The notes under the pieces: model-generated
Database searches by the model: none
Told to the model about the DNA's origin: nothing
What the model saw: the letters and a program-made list of their open reading frames with translations, nothing else
In this document: positions 57,167 through 64,000 of the stretch, one piece after another
How the letters are laid out: the number at the start of each line of letters is the position of its first letter
Numbering within the stretch: position 1 is the stretch's first letter
Source of the DNA: Marinilongibacter aquaticus
GTDB taxonomy: Bacteria > Bacteroidota > Bacteroidia > Cytophagales > Spirosomataceae
Direction: 5' to 3'
Length of the DNA: 64,000 bases
Assembly: GCF_020149935.1 (NCBI RefSeq)
Contig: NZ_CP083757.1
Coordinates: forward strand, 3,621,501 to 3,685,500
Program-made: the position numbers and the translations under genes

Positions 57167-57456
57167 TTCTGTATTAATTTTTGACGTTTGATAATTTTAT
57201 TGACTTCCGTTTTTTTCGAAATCAAGGCCTCCAATGCAGCAATCGCACGTAGAGTAGGGCCGAGGCTTGCACGGTTTCGCTTCACATTATCAAGCTCACA
57301 GTAACCAGTATAGGTCGAGTAGAAATCATCGAATTCTGATAGCTTTATAGCAAGTGATTTCTTACCCTTTAATGAAGAATAGATAGCTTGAAATTTTGCC
57401 CTAGCGTCCTCTATGGTGTAATCTTTTATTTTTTTACCTATTTGTGTATTACGCAT
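57163..57456 (-). CDS. First early gene, 97 aa, possible Cro-like role
   Basis: Starts MRNTQIGKKIKDYTIEDARA. Helical and basic, with KRNRASLGPTLRAIAALEAL (about 59-78) in the middle. It is the first gene of the minus-strand early operon, divergent from the repressor gene with 118 bp between. A Cro-like function would suit the position, but no HTH is clear. Confidence 0.6.
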   Translation of the reverse strand: MRNTQIGKKIKDYTIEDARAKFQAIYSSLKGKKSLAIKLSEFDDFYSTYTGYCELDNVKRNRASLGPTLRAIAALEALISKKTEVNKIIKRQKLIQK

Positions 57457-57466
57457 TACGTCGTAG

Positions 57467-57545
57467 TTTTACATTGTAACCTTACGATGTAAAAGTAGTA
57501 CACAATAGAGTAAAAACAATAACCAAAAAGGTAATTATTTTACCT
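57467..57545. promoter_or_regulatory. Divergent control region with operator-like palindromes
   Basis: TTTTACAT (57467-57474) and ATGTAAAA (57487-57494) form a perfect inverted repeat, and AGGTAA-TTATT-TTACCT (57529-57545) a second. They lie between the repressor gene and the early operon. Near the first palindrome the minus strand reads TACTTTTA, one base off the -7 consensus, so repressor binding could block the early promoter. Confidence 0.6.
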
Positions 57546-57574
57546 ATATATGTTATTTATATCAATTCTAAATA

Positions 57575-57931
57575 ATGAAAGGCAAAAAAACACAGATTAT
57601 TAGAGATTACTTATTTAACGGTAATGGCTCTGAAATGGCCAAAAAACTTAAGTTATCAAACAATAAGATTTCCATGGTTTTGAAGGGGGAACAAAAGCTT
57701 TCCGTTGAGGCCATCGGAATCCTCTTGACGGAGTATAAGGTCGATCCGAATTGGTTATTTGATAATGACGAAGAATCGCCATTGAAATTCGTCAAGGTAG
57801 AAGAGCCGGAAAGGAAATACATTGAATTGCTCGAGCGGCATGCACAGGCAATGGAAAAGTTGGCCGAGTATCAAAACAGCAAAATCGATCAGCTTAAAAA
57901 ATCTGGCACTTCTTCCAATATTCAGCAATAA
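57575..57931 (+). CDS. XRE-family phage repressor (CI-like)
   Basis: 118 aa. Residues 10-65 form a helix-turn-helix domain: GNGSEMAKKLKLSNNKISMV and LKGEQKLSVEAIGILLTEYK, ending VDPNWLF. A charged coiled coil follows (ERKYIELLERHAQAMEKLAEY) that could dimerise. It lacks the autoproteolytic domain of lambda CI, so induction would need another signal, for example the antirepressor at 10 kb. It is on the plus strand, divergent from the early operon, next to attR. Confidence 0.85.
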   Translation: MKGKKTQIIRDYLFNGNGSEMAKKLKLSNNKISMVLKGEQKLSVEAIGILLTEYKVDPNWLFDNDEESPLKFVKVEEPERKYIELLERHAQAMEKLAEYQNSKIDQLKKSGTSSNIQQ

Positions 57932-58231
57932 CTAGCCACGCCACGTTCTTCATTTTTTTTAGAGAGGCTTATGGTTAGTCTAGCACGTTGGGGAAAATAC
58001 TCCACATTGTAGATTTTGGCAATATTAAATCTATGAAACGTAATATTTTATATGCTTTAGTTCATATTCTGTCGAAAATTGCTCATACGAAGGATTTTCA
58101 CAGATTTAATGACAAAAAAATGACAGCGGCCATACAAATGACAATGATTTTAGATGCGTTTTGACATGCTCTTAAGAGCGTAAATAGTTAATAATAAGCA
58201 ATAAACGACTTTATCGATACTTTTTATCTAG
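57932..58231. other. Gene-free prophage end with arm-type site candidates
   Basis: About 300 bp, AT-rich, no convincing gene on either strand. It holds AAATGACA at 58118-58125 and 58136-58143 and a one-mismatch copy at 58107-58114, the same octamer as next to attL, thus probable integrase or excisionase binding sites. Confidence 0.5.
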
Positions 58232-58254
58232 GGTTTGACTCCTGCGGAGGTCAC
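58232..58254 (+). other. attR core
   Basis: Exact 23-bp copy of the tRNA-Arg 3' end (GGTTTGACT to GGAGGTCAC). Left of it is phage DNA, right of it the original tRNA terminator. Confidence 0.93.
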
Positions 58255-58259
58255 TTTCG

Positions 58260-58293
58260 AAATCCCGTCAGAAATGGCGGGATTTTCTTTTTT
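58260..58293 (+). terminator. Displaced host terminator of tRNA-Arg
   Basis: AAATCCCG pairs with CGGGATTT around a 10-nt loop and is followed by a T-rich run. In the prophage-free chromosome it would lie 6 bp after the tRNA. Confidence 0.85.
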
Positions 58294-58444
58294 AGCCCTA
58301 CCCTTGGCATTTTCCTTCGGCCATTTCAAAGGCCCATCGAAGATGGAATTCGGGAAATAGTCGATATACTTTATTTTTCTGATTGCGTTTTCTTGCTTAT
58401 CCAATTTTGAGTTTGATTTTTTGTGTAAGCAATCAGAAAGCTCT

Positions 58445-60595
58445 ATGTCAAAATTGGAAAGGAGAGATTTTATCAAGATGTCAGCCACCATGGGATTCTC
58501 GGCTACAATGTGGGAACCCCTTCTGAAAAAAGCCTTGGCTGTAGAGGCCAATAACGTCAAACGATCAATAGAGGATGTAGAGCATATCGTCATCCTTATG
58601 CAGGAAAATCGATCTTTTGATCATTATTTCGGGGCAATGAAAGGCGTGCGGGGTTTCGGCGATCGCTTTCCTGTACCGCTCGAAAGTGGACTTCGGGCAT
58701 TTCATCAATCGGATGGGGAAAAGGTTGTTCCGCCTTATCGAGCAAACGGTAAGGAAACCAACGCGGCTTTTGTCAATGGTACGCCTCACAATTTTCCGGA
58801 TACACAGGCGGCTTGGAATCAAGGGAAATACGGCTATTGGCCACTTTTTAAAACGCCCTATTCCATGGCGTACTACACCCGCGAAGAAATCCCTTTTCAA
58901 TATGCCATGGCCGAGCATTTTACCATTTGCGATGCATATCATTGTTCGGTAGCCACGGGTACAGACCCGAATCGCATTGTGTTTTGGTCGGGTTCGGTTT
59001 GTGATCCAGAGAAGAGAGATGCAGGAATCAACTGTACTGATGAAGATGGAGAGCCCGTGAACTTAAGATGTTGGATAAAGGGGCATATGCCAGATCCGGG
59101 CTATACGTATCAAGGCAATGCATTGAAGTGGCCTACGATTCCGGATGTATTGCAAGAGGCCGGAGTGAGTTGGCGGATTTATCAAGACCCCAATGACAAT
59201 TGGACCGGAGCCATGCACGGTTGTTTGGCCTTCGAGAGTTTTAGAGAAGCGAAGCCGGGTTCACCGATTTACGAAAATGGAATGACACATTGGTCGCTGG
59301 CAGATTTGGCCGAGGATGTGAAAAACGATAGACTTCCGAAAGTAAGTTGGGTGCTTCCGTCGCAAAGCAATTCTGAACATCCGGGGGCTCCCTCGAGCCC
59401 GTACAGGGCCTCCAATTTTACACATGAAGTGTTGTCGGCGATTACCTCGAACCCTGAAGTCTGGAGCAAAACGGTTTTCTTTTTAACCTTTGATGAGAAC
59501 GATGGACTTTTTGATCACATCCCTGCTCCAGCGGTGCCTTCGTATAATTTGGATAATACGTTGGCCGGGAAATCGACCATAAATGTATCGGGAATGTATT
59601 TTGACAACGACAAAGACGATTTAAGCGATGTGGGCTCTCCACGGAAATACATAGATTCTCGAGATACAATTTCTGGGAAATTACGACCCTGGGGAATGGG
59701 TCCACGTGTGCCAATGTATATCTTGTCGCCCTGGAGCAAAGGCGGTTGGGTACATTCCGAAGTGGCCGATCATACTTCTGTAGGACAATTTTTAGAGAAG
59801 CGGTTTGGGCTAACAATTCCGGGTATCTCTGCATGGCATCGAGCCGTAAGCAGCGATCTGACATCTGCATTTAATTTCGTCACGCCCAATGATCCCCAAA
59901 TGCCCAGCATGCCGGATACTTCTGATTTTGCCGAAATGGATGCGGCTTCGAAGAAACTGCCTAAAGCAGTAGCTCCCGAAGAGCCTGCCCAATTGTTCCA
60001 AGAAAAGGGAAGTCGGCCTTCGAGGGCTTTGCCCTACCGTTTGTATTGCACGCCTTATCAAGAAACAGATCGGTCTATTCGCTTGGTTTTCGAGAACAAG
60101 GGCGAGAAAGGGGCGGTGTATCATGTCTACGATAAAAAGAGATTGGATAAAATCCCGCGTCGTTATACTGTAGAATCGGGGAAAAAGTTGAGCGATGAAT
60201 GGACTGCGGAAGATTCTGATGGAGACTATGATCTTGAAGTATTTGGGCCGAATGGCTTTTTTCAAAGTTTTCAGGGCCGTTTTAAGCGTACAGAGCCCCA
60301 ACTCCGCTTAAAATATGACCACAATAAAGGTGGACTAACGGTTATCTTGAAAAATCAGGGAGATGAAAAGGAAGAACTTTACTTTCAGGAGAACGCGTAT
60401 GGGACTCTTTCTCAAAAAACGGTAAAGCTAAAACCGCATGAAGAGCAGCATATTTTCTTCGGTTTAGAGAAAAGCAATTGCTGGTACGATTTTACGATTA
60501 AAGGTTCTGAAGGGTTTTCTGCACGTTTTGCCGGCAGGATAGAAACAGGACAGCACGGGATCAGCGATCCGGCAATGGCTATGCATTTGGAGTAA
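58445..60595 (+). CDS. Phosphocholine-specific phospholipase C, Tat-exported
   Basis: 716 aa. Twin-arginine signal ERRDFIKMSATMGF (RR at 6-7) means export in folded form. The alkaline-phosphatase-type esterase domain (PF04185-like) begins at DVEHIVILMQENRSFDHYFG, followed by metal-site regions such as FLTFDENDGLFDHI and VADHTSVGQFLEKRF. The last 200 residues hold two beta domains (DUF756 type). It hydrolyses phospholipid head groups outside the cytoplasm, giving phosphate or lipid-derived carbon. The ATG at 58445 gives a standard Tat signal; a TTG 8 codons upstream is open. Confidence 0.92.
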   Translation: MSKLERRDFIKMSATMGFSATMWEPLLKKALAVEANNVKRSIEDVEHIVILMQENRSFDHYFGAMKGVRGFGDRFPVPLESGLRAFHQSDGEKVVPPYRANGKETNAAFVNGTPHNFPDTQAAWNQGKYGYWPLFKTPYSMAYYTREEIPFQYAMAEHFTICDAYHCSVATGTDPNRIVFWSGSVCDPEKRDAGINCTDEDGEPVNLRCWIKGHMPDPGYTYQGNALKWPTIPDVLQEAGVSWRIYQDPNDNWTGAMHGCLAFESFREAKPGSPIYENGMTHWSLADLAEDVKNDRLPKVSWVLPSQSNSEHPGAPSSPYRASNFTHEVLSAITSNPEVWSKTVFFLTFDENDGLFDHIPAPAVPSYNLDNTLAGKSTINVSGMYFDNDKDDLSDVGSPRKYIDSRDTISGKLRPWGMGPRVPMYILSPWSKGGWVHSEVADHTSVGQFLEKRFGLTIPGISAWHRAVSSDLTSAFNFVTPNDPQMPSMPDTSDFAEMDAASKKLPKAVAPEEPAQLFQEKGSRPSRALPYRLYCTPYQETDRSIRLVFENKGEKGAVYHVYDKKRLDKIPRRYTVESGKKLSDEWTAEDSDGDYDLEVFGPNGFFQSFQGRFKRTEPQLRLKYDHNKGGLTVILKNQGDEKEELYFQENAYGTLSQKTVKLKPHEEQHIFFGLEKSNCWYDFTIKGSEGFSARFAGRIETGQHGISDPAMAMHLE

Positions 60596-60670
60596 ACTTG
60601 GGTATTAAAAAGGGGCAGGACAAAGTCAGTTTTTCAAATTTTTTATAAATTCGAAAAATTAAATGCCCCT

Positions 60671-62920
60671 ATGCTGAAAAACGCCCTATTGAGCTTGGCC
60701 TTGCTTTGCTTGAGTCTATACACGCAGGCTCAAAGCACACAGACCGCTAAATTGCCAAAATACCCTTACGACAAGGAAATTCTTCAAAAAGATTGGTTGA
60801 TTGAGAAAACGGGAAGAAAAACGTCTTTTTACAAAGATGAACACGGTTTTCTAGTACTCAGCAATGGTTTGATTGCCCGTAAATTTGATGTGCAAAAAGG
60901 CGGGGCTTCTTTGGCCATAGACAATCTGATGACGGGCGAAAGCATGCTAAGGGCAATACGCCCAGAGGCGGAAGTGACTATCGATGGTTTGCCAATTGCG
61001 GTCGGTGGTTTATTGGGGCAACCGGTGAAAAATTACATATCAGACTCTTTCTTGGATAGTTTAAGGGCCGACCCTTCCGCGTTTAGTTTGGTGGGTTTTG
61101 ATATGGGCGAAACTCAGCCGCGAATGGCTTGGCAGAAACGGATGGACTGGATGCCCAAAGACGTGCCTTGGCCGGCTCCGGGCAAATCTCTTCGTTTAAT
61201 TTTCGGTTTAAATGCCGAGGCAATTGCCGCTTTGGCAAAAAAATACGAGCGGAGAGTGGAAGATTTGAATTATCTAAAAGAAGTCCAGGTTGTTGTTTGC
61301 TACGAAATGTACGACGATTTACCTTCGCTGTCGAAATGGATAGAGGTGGAGAATCAATCGGGAAAGGCGTTGACAGTCAATCGATTCAAAAGTGAGATTG
61401 TGTCGTTTACAGAACCCGAGAGTGATGTGGATGGACATTCTTTGGCTCGCCCCAATGTGAGCTTGGCTTCGGATTATCGCTTTGGTGGCATGGCAGACGA
61501 CAATTTGTTTGAGAGTGCGGTAGCTTGGAAACCCGATTCGGCCTATATCACACAGGTGAATTACAACATGACAACCCCTGTTTTGCTTGAGGCTTCTCCG
61601 AAAATCGGACCGGATAAGCAGCTTCTTCCCCGTGAAAATTTCAAGAGTTTTCGCATTTGGGAACTGTATCATTCCTCTACCGACCGGGAGAGAAAAGGAT
61701 TGGCCCTAAAAAAACTCTACCGCAGTCAGGCTCCTTGGTCTACCGAAAATCCGATTTTGATGCACGTGCGTTCGGCCGATGAAGCGGCAGTGAAAAAGGC
61801 GATTGACCAATGTGCAGATGTGGGGTTTGAATTGGTGATTATGACTTTTGGCAGTGGTTTCAACCTTGAGGATGAATCGGAAGCAAACATAAAGAAAATG
61901 AAGGCTTTGGCCGATTATGCCCATGCCAAAGGAGTGGCTTTGGGTGGATATTCACTTTTGGCCAGCCGTTCCATCGACAAAGAAAATGATGTAGTGATGC
62001 CTGAGGGGCAAACTCCCCGTTTCAACCATTCTCCTTGTTTGGGCAGTGCTTGGGGCGAGCACTATTTCCGGAACCTTTACGATTTCTATGAAAAAACCGG
62101 GATGGATGTACTTGAACACGACGGTTCTTATCCTGGAGATGTGTGTATGTCTACCGAACATCCGGGGCACCGCGGCCTGGGCGATTCGCAATGGGAACAG
62201 TACGATACTATTCAGCAATTTTACGAATGGTGCAGAGCCAAAGGTATTTACCTCAATGTGCCCGATCATTTTTTTATGGCCGGAAGCAACAAAACGGGCA
62301 TGGGGTACAGGGAAACAAACTGGTCTTTGCCTCGGGCGTATCAAGAAATTATCGAACGCCAGAATGTGTACGACGGCACATGGAACAAAACCCCTTCGAT
62401 GGGTTGGATGTTTGTACCCTTGGTCGAATACCATGGTGGCGGAGCTGCGGCCACCATTGAGCCTTTGAAAGAACATTTGCCGCATTACGGACAGCGTTTG
62501 GCCAATCTTTTCGGTGCAGGTGTTCAGGCTTGCTATCGCGGTCCCGAAATATATGATTCGGCTGAAACACGTACTTTGGTAAAGGGTTGGGTCGATTTTT
62601 ACAAATCACATCGTGAGGTCTTGGATGCCGACTTGGTACATTTGCGTAGACCCGATGGACAAGATTGGGACGGTATTGTGCATGTAAATCCATTTGGAAA
62701 AGAAAAGGGATTGATCATGTTGTACAATCCCCTGAATGTGCCTGTTCAAAAGGAAATCTTGATTGATTTGTACTATACGGGTTTAACAGAGAAGGTTCAG
62801 CTTACAGACAATGCAGGGAAAAATCTGACGCTCGAACTGGATCGGAAATTCAATTTGAAATTACCAATTTCTATTCCGGCAAATGGTTATCAATGGTTTG
62901 TTTTAAATGAAGCAAAATGA
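60671..62920 (+). CDS. Secreted alpha-galactosidase-like glycoside hydrolase
   Basis: 749 aa with a Sec signal peptide (MLKNALLSLALLCLSLYTQAQ). The N-terminal half is a beta-sandwich, the centre a (beta/alpha)8 barrel: ADYAHAKGVALGGYSLLAS, MDVLEHDGSYPGD with a possible acid nucleophile D in LEHDGSYPG, and IYLNVPDHFFMAGSNKTGMG. The pattern fits clan GH-D-like enzymes (GH36/GH27 relatives), although I cannot fix a family number. It lies 75 bp after the phospholipase gene, and a GH9 gene follows after 1 bp, so it belongs to a polysaccharide-use cluster. Confidence 0.65.
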   Translation: MLKNALLSLALLCLSLYTQAQSTQTAKLPKYPYDKEILQKDWLIEKTGRKTSFYKDEHGFLVLSNGLIARKFDVQKGGASLAIDNLMTGESMLRAIRPEAEVTIDGLPIAVGGLLGQPVKNYISDSFLDSLRADPSAFSLVGFDMGETQPRMAWQKRMDWMPKDVPWPAPGKSLRLIFGLNAEAIAALAKKYERRVEDLNYLKEVQVVVCYEMYDDLPSLSKWIEVENQSGKALTVNRFKSEIVSFTEPESDVDGHSLARPNVSLASDYRFGGMADDNLFESAVAWKPDSAYITQVNYNMTTPVLLEASPKIGPDKQLLPRENFKSFRIWELYHSSTDRERKGLALKKLYRSQAPWSTENPILMHVRSADEAAVKKAIDQCADVGFELVIMTFGSGFNLEDESEANIKKMKALADYAHAKGVALGGYSLLASRSIDKENDVVMPEGQTPRFNHSPCLGSAWGEHYFRNLYDFYEKTGMDVLEHDGSYPGDVCMSTEHPGHRGLGDSQWEQYDTIQQFYEWCRAKGIYLNVPDHFFMAGSNKTGMGYRETNWSLPRAYQEIIERQNVYDGTWNKTPSMGWMFVPLVEYHGGGAAATIEPLKEHLPHYGQRLANLFGAGVQACYRGPEIYDSAETRTLVKGWVDFYKSHREVLDADLVHLRRPDGQDWDGIVHVNPFGKEKGLIMLYNPLNVPVQKEILIDLYYTGLTEKVQLTDNAGKNLTLELDRKFNLKLPISIPANGYQWFVLNEAK

Positions 62921-62921
62921 G

Positions 62922-64000
62922 ATGAGGATAATTCTGTTTGTGTGTTTTGTGTTTTCATTTGGCTCACATGCTTTCGGGCAAGATGTTGTGTTTCGCATAA
63001 ATCTAGCCGGCTATCCTGAAAATGGGCCGAAAAGGGCTTTGGTGCTTTGTCGCAAGAATATCGACATCGAAACCGTGGAATTGAAGCGGATAGATTCACA
63101 GGAGACAAAGGCCTTGAAAGTCGAACGATTGGCACATACTTGGGCTCCGTTTGAAAGCTCTTTTGAGCTTGATTTTAGCGAAGAAAAAACCGAAGGTGAA
63201 TTTGTGATTGAAATACCGCAACTGAATTTGAGGTCAGAACAATTCAGTATTGGGCCATATGCGGCTTGGCAAGAAGATATGCTGGGTTTCATGCAAAGTC
63301 AGCGATGCGGGTTTAATCCTTATTTAAAAGTGGAATGCCATCAAAAAGACGGCTTGAGTTTTTACGGGAAAGTGCCCGACAGCACCTTGGTGGATGCCCG
63401 CGGAGGTTGGCACGATGCTGGAGACCAATTGAAATATTTAATAACCGGTAGTAATGCCACGGCCCGTATGTTGCTGGCTTATCAGGAATATCCGAGCCAA
63501 TTTGCAGATGGAAAACAGGCGGACGGCTTGCCGGGAGCAAACGGTTTGCCCGATATACTCGACGAAGCTATTTGGGGTTTAGATTGGCTGTTCAAGCTAC
63601 ATCCAGAAGCGGATGTGCTGTATCATCAAGTGGCGGATGACAGGGATCATCATGGCTTCAAATTGCCACAAGAAGACAATGCCGACTACGGTTGGGGAAA
63701 AAACGATTATCGCCCGGTGTATGCCGCAACGGGTACTCCACAGGGTTTGGGAAAATACAAAAGCAAAGCTACGGGTTTGGCCAATGTGGCTGGGCGTTCT
63801 GCGGCGGCCATGGCGTTGGCCTATCAAATTTTCAAGGATTTTCCTGAAAAAGTGGATTATGCTAAAAAATGTTTGAAAGCCGCCGAAGAGCTCTATTTGT
63901 TGGGGATTGAAAAATTGGGTTATCAACAGGGCAATTCATTTGGTGCCCCATATCGTTACGAAGAGAATACTTGGGCCGATGACATGGAATGGGCGGCCGC
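62922..64000 (+). CDS. GH9 glycoside hydrolase (cellulase-like), cut by window end
   Basis: 359 codons visible; the 3' end is outside the window. Signal peptide MRIILFVCFVFSFGSHAFGQ. Residues 22-110 are the Ig-like N-terminal domain of GH9 enzymes (VVFRINLAGYPENGPKRALV). The catalytic domain starts near 125 and shows RGGWHDAGDQLKY (D165-D168 = DAGD, catalytic base region). GH9 enzymes cut beta-1,4-glucans. It starts 1 bp after the stop of the alpha-galactosidase-like gene, so the two are co-transcribed. Confidence 0.9.
   Translation, partial: MRIILFVCFVFSFGSHAFGQDVVFRINLAGYPENGPKRALVLCRKNIDIETVELKRIDSQETKALKVERLAHTWAPFESSFELDFSEEKTEGEFVIEIPQLNLRSEQFSIGPYAAWQEDMLGFMQSQRCGFNPYLKVECHQKDGLSFYGKVPDSTLVDARGGWHDAGDQLKYLITGSNATARMLLAYQEYPSQFADGKQADGLPGANGLPDILDEAIWGLDWLFKLHPEADVLYHQVADDRDHHGFKLPQEDNADYGWGKNDYRPVYAATGTPQGLGKYKSKATGLANVAGRSAAAMALAYQIFKDFPEKVDYAKKCLKAAEELYLLGIEKLGYQQGNSFGAPYRYEENTWADDMEWAA

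Larger units (their letters stand above)
2393..58254. mobile_element. Complete tailed prophage integrated in tRNA-Arg(ACG)
   Basis: A 23-bp direct repeat (the tRNA 3' end) bounds this element. Inside are an integrase next to attL, a repressor next to attR, and between them replication genes, a capsid/protease pair, both terminase subunits, portal, tape measure, holin and M15 endolysin. A long tape measure gene without any recognisable contractile-sheath gene suggests siphovirus-like morphology; that is inference. All essential modules I can recognise have open frames, so the element may be inducible. Almost all genes run on the minus strand except the integrase, the repressor and two genes in the 9.4-13.8 kb island. 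Confidence 0.95.

Noticed and set aside
31212-57456. Reverse transcriptase or TET/JBP dioxygenase inside the prophage
   Set aside because: I looked for YxDD-type and HxD...H-type patterns among the proteins and found no convincing candidate.
58228-58593. Minus-strand frame across attR
   Set aside because: It spans the recombination junction and the host terminator and overlaps the Tat signal of the phospholipase; not a gene.

Overview
The window is chromosomal DNA of a member of the Bacteroidota, probably the Cytophagia. The evidence is the Bacteroidetes-type promoter signature (TTTG, 19 bp, TAnnTTTG) in front of a tRNA, A-rich leaders instead of Shine-Dalgarno sites, a nuoI-nuoJ-nuoK cluster, and secreted polysaccharide- and lipid-degrading enzymes. 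Between two stretches of host DNA (1-2392 and 58255-64000) lies a complete-looking tailed prophage of about 55.9 kb.

Left host part: the end of a nuo operon (nuoI with a very unusual repetitive Lys/Pro-rich tail, nuoJ, nuoK), then tRNA-Arg(ACG). The prophage sits in the 3' end of that tRNA. A 23-bp copy of the tRNA end is present at both junctions (2393-2415 and 58232-58254), a tyrosine integrase lies just inside attL, and AAATGACA octamers that look like integrase arm sites lie inside both ends. Right host part: the displaced tRNA terminator, a Tat-exported phospholipase C, a secreted alpha-galactosidase-like enzyme and the start of a GH9 cellulase-like gene.

Prophage, read from its right end because nearly all genes are on the minus strand: an XRE repressor with operator-like palindromes (57.5 kb) faces an early operon. 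That operon holds small proteins, a primase-helicase, an iteron-like repeat field (53.6-53.8 kb), an OB-fold DUF3127 protein, an HC1 histone-like protein, an ASCH-like protein, a helicase-methyltransferase fusion, a cytosine-5 methyltransferase, and two small proteins whose 87-bp C-terminal segments differ only at codon positions 1 and 2. The head module follows (43.8-36.8 kb: protease, acidic scaffold candidate, capsid). Next is an accessory block (36.3-31.2 kb: a broken copy of the terminase N-terminus, ParB-like, TAGT-like glycosyltransferase, N6-adenine methylase, RadC, MgsA/RarA C-domain). Then come terminase, portal and adaptors (31.1-26.2 kb), tail fibres and a lysis cassette (25.3-17.8 kb), tail genes, an island of regulatory and unknown genes on both strands (9.4-13.8 kb), the tape measure gene and a last tail gene.

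Most notable: (1) the twin variable cassettes at 46.0-46.5 kb carry the signature of diversity-generating retroelement mutagenesis, but no reverse transcriptase or template is visible here; (2) a terminase N-terminal duplicate with a destroyed Walker A forms a 364-bp direct repeat around the accessory block; (3) three consecutive tail/lysis-region proteins carry Sec signal peptides; (4) an 11-bp motif recurs upstream of late transcription units. All family assignments are from reading the sequence; no database search was run.
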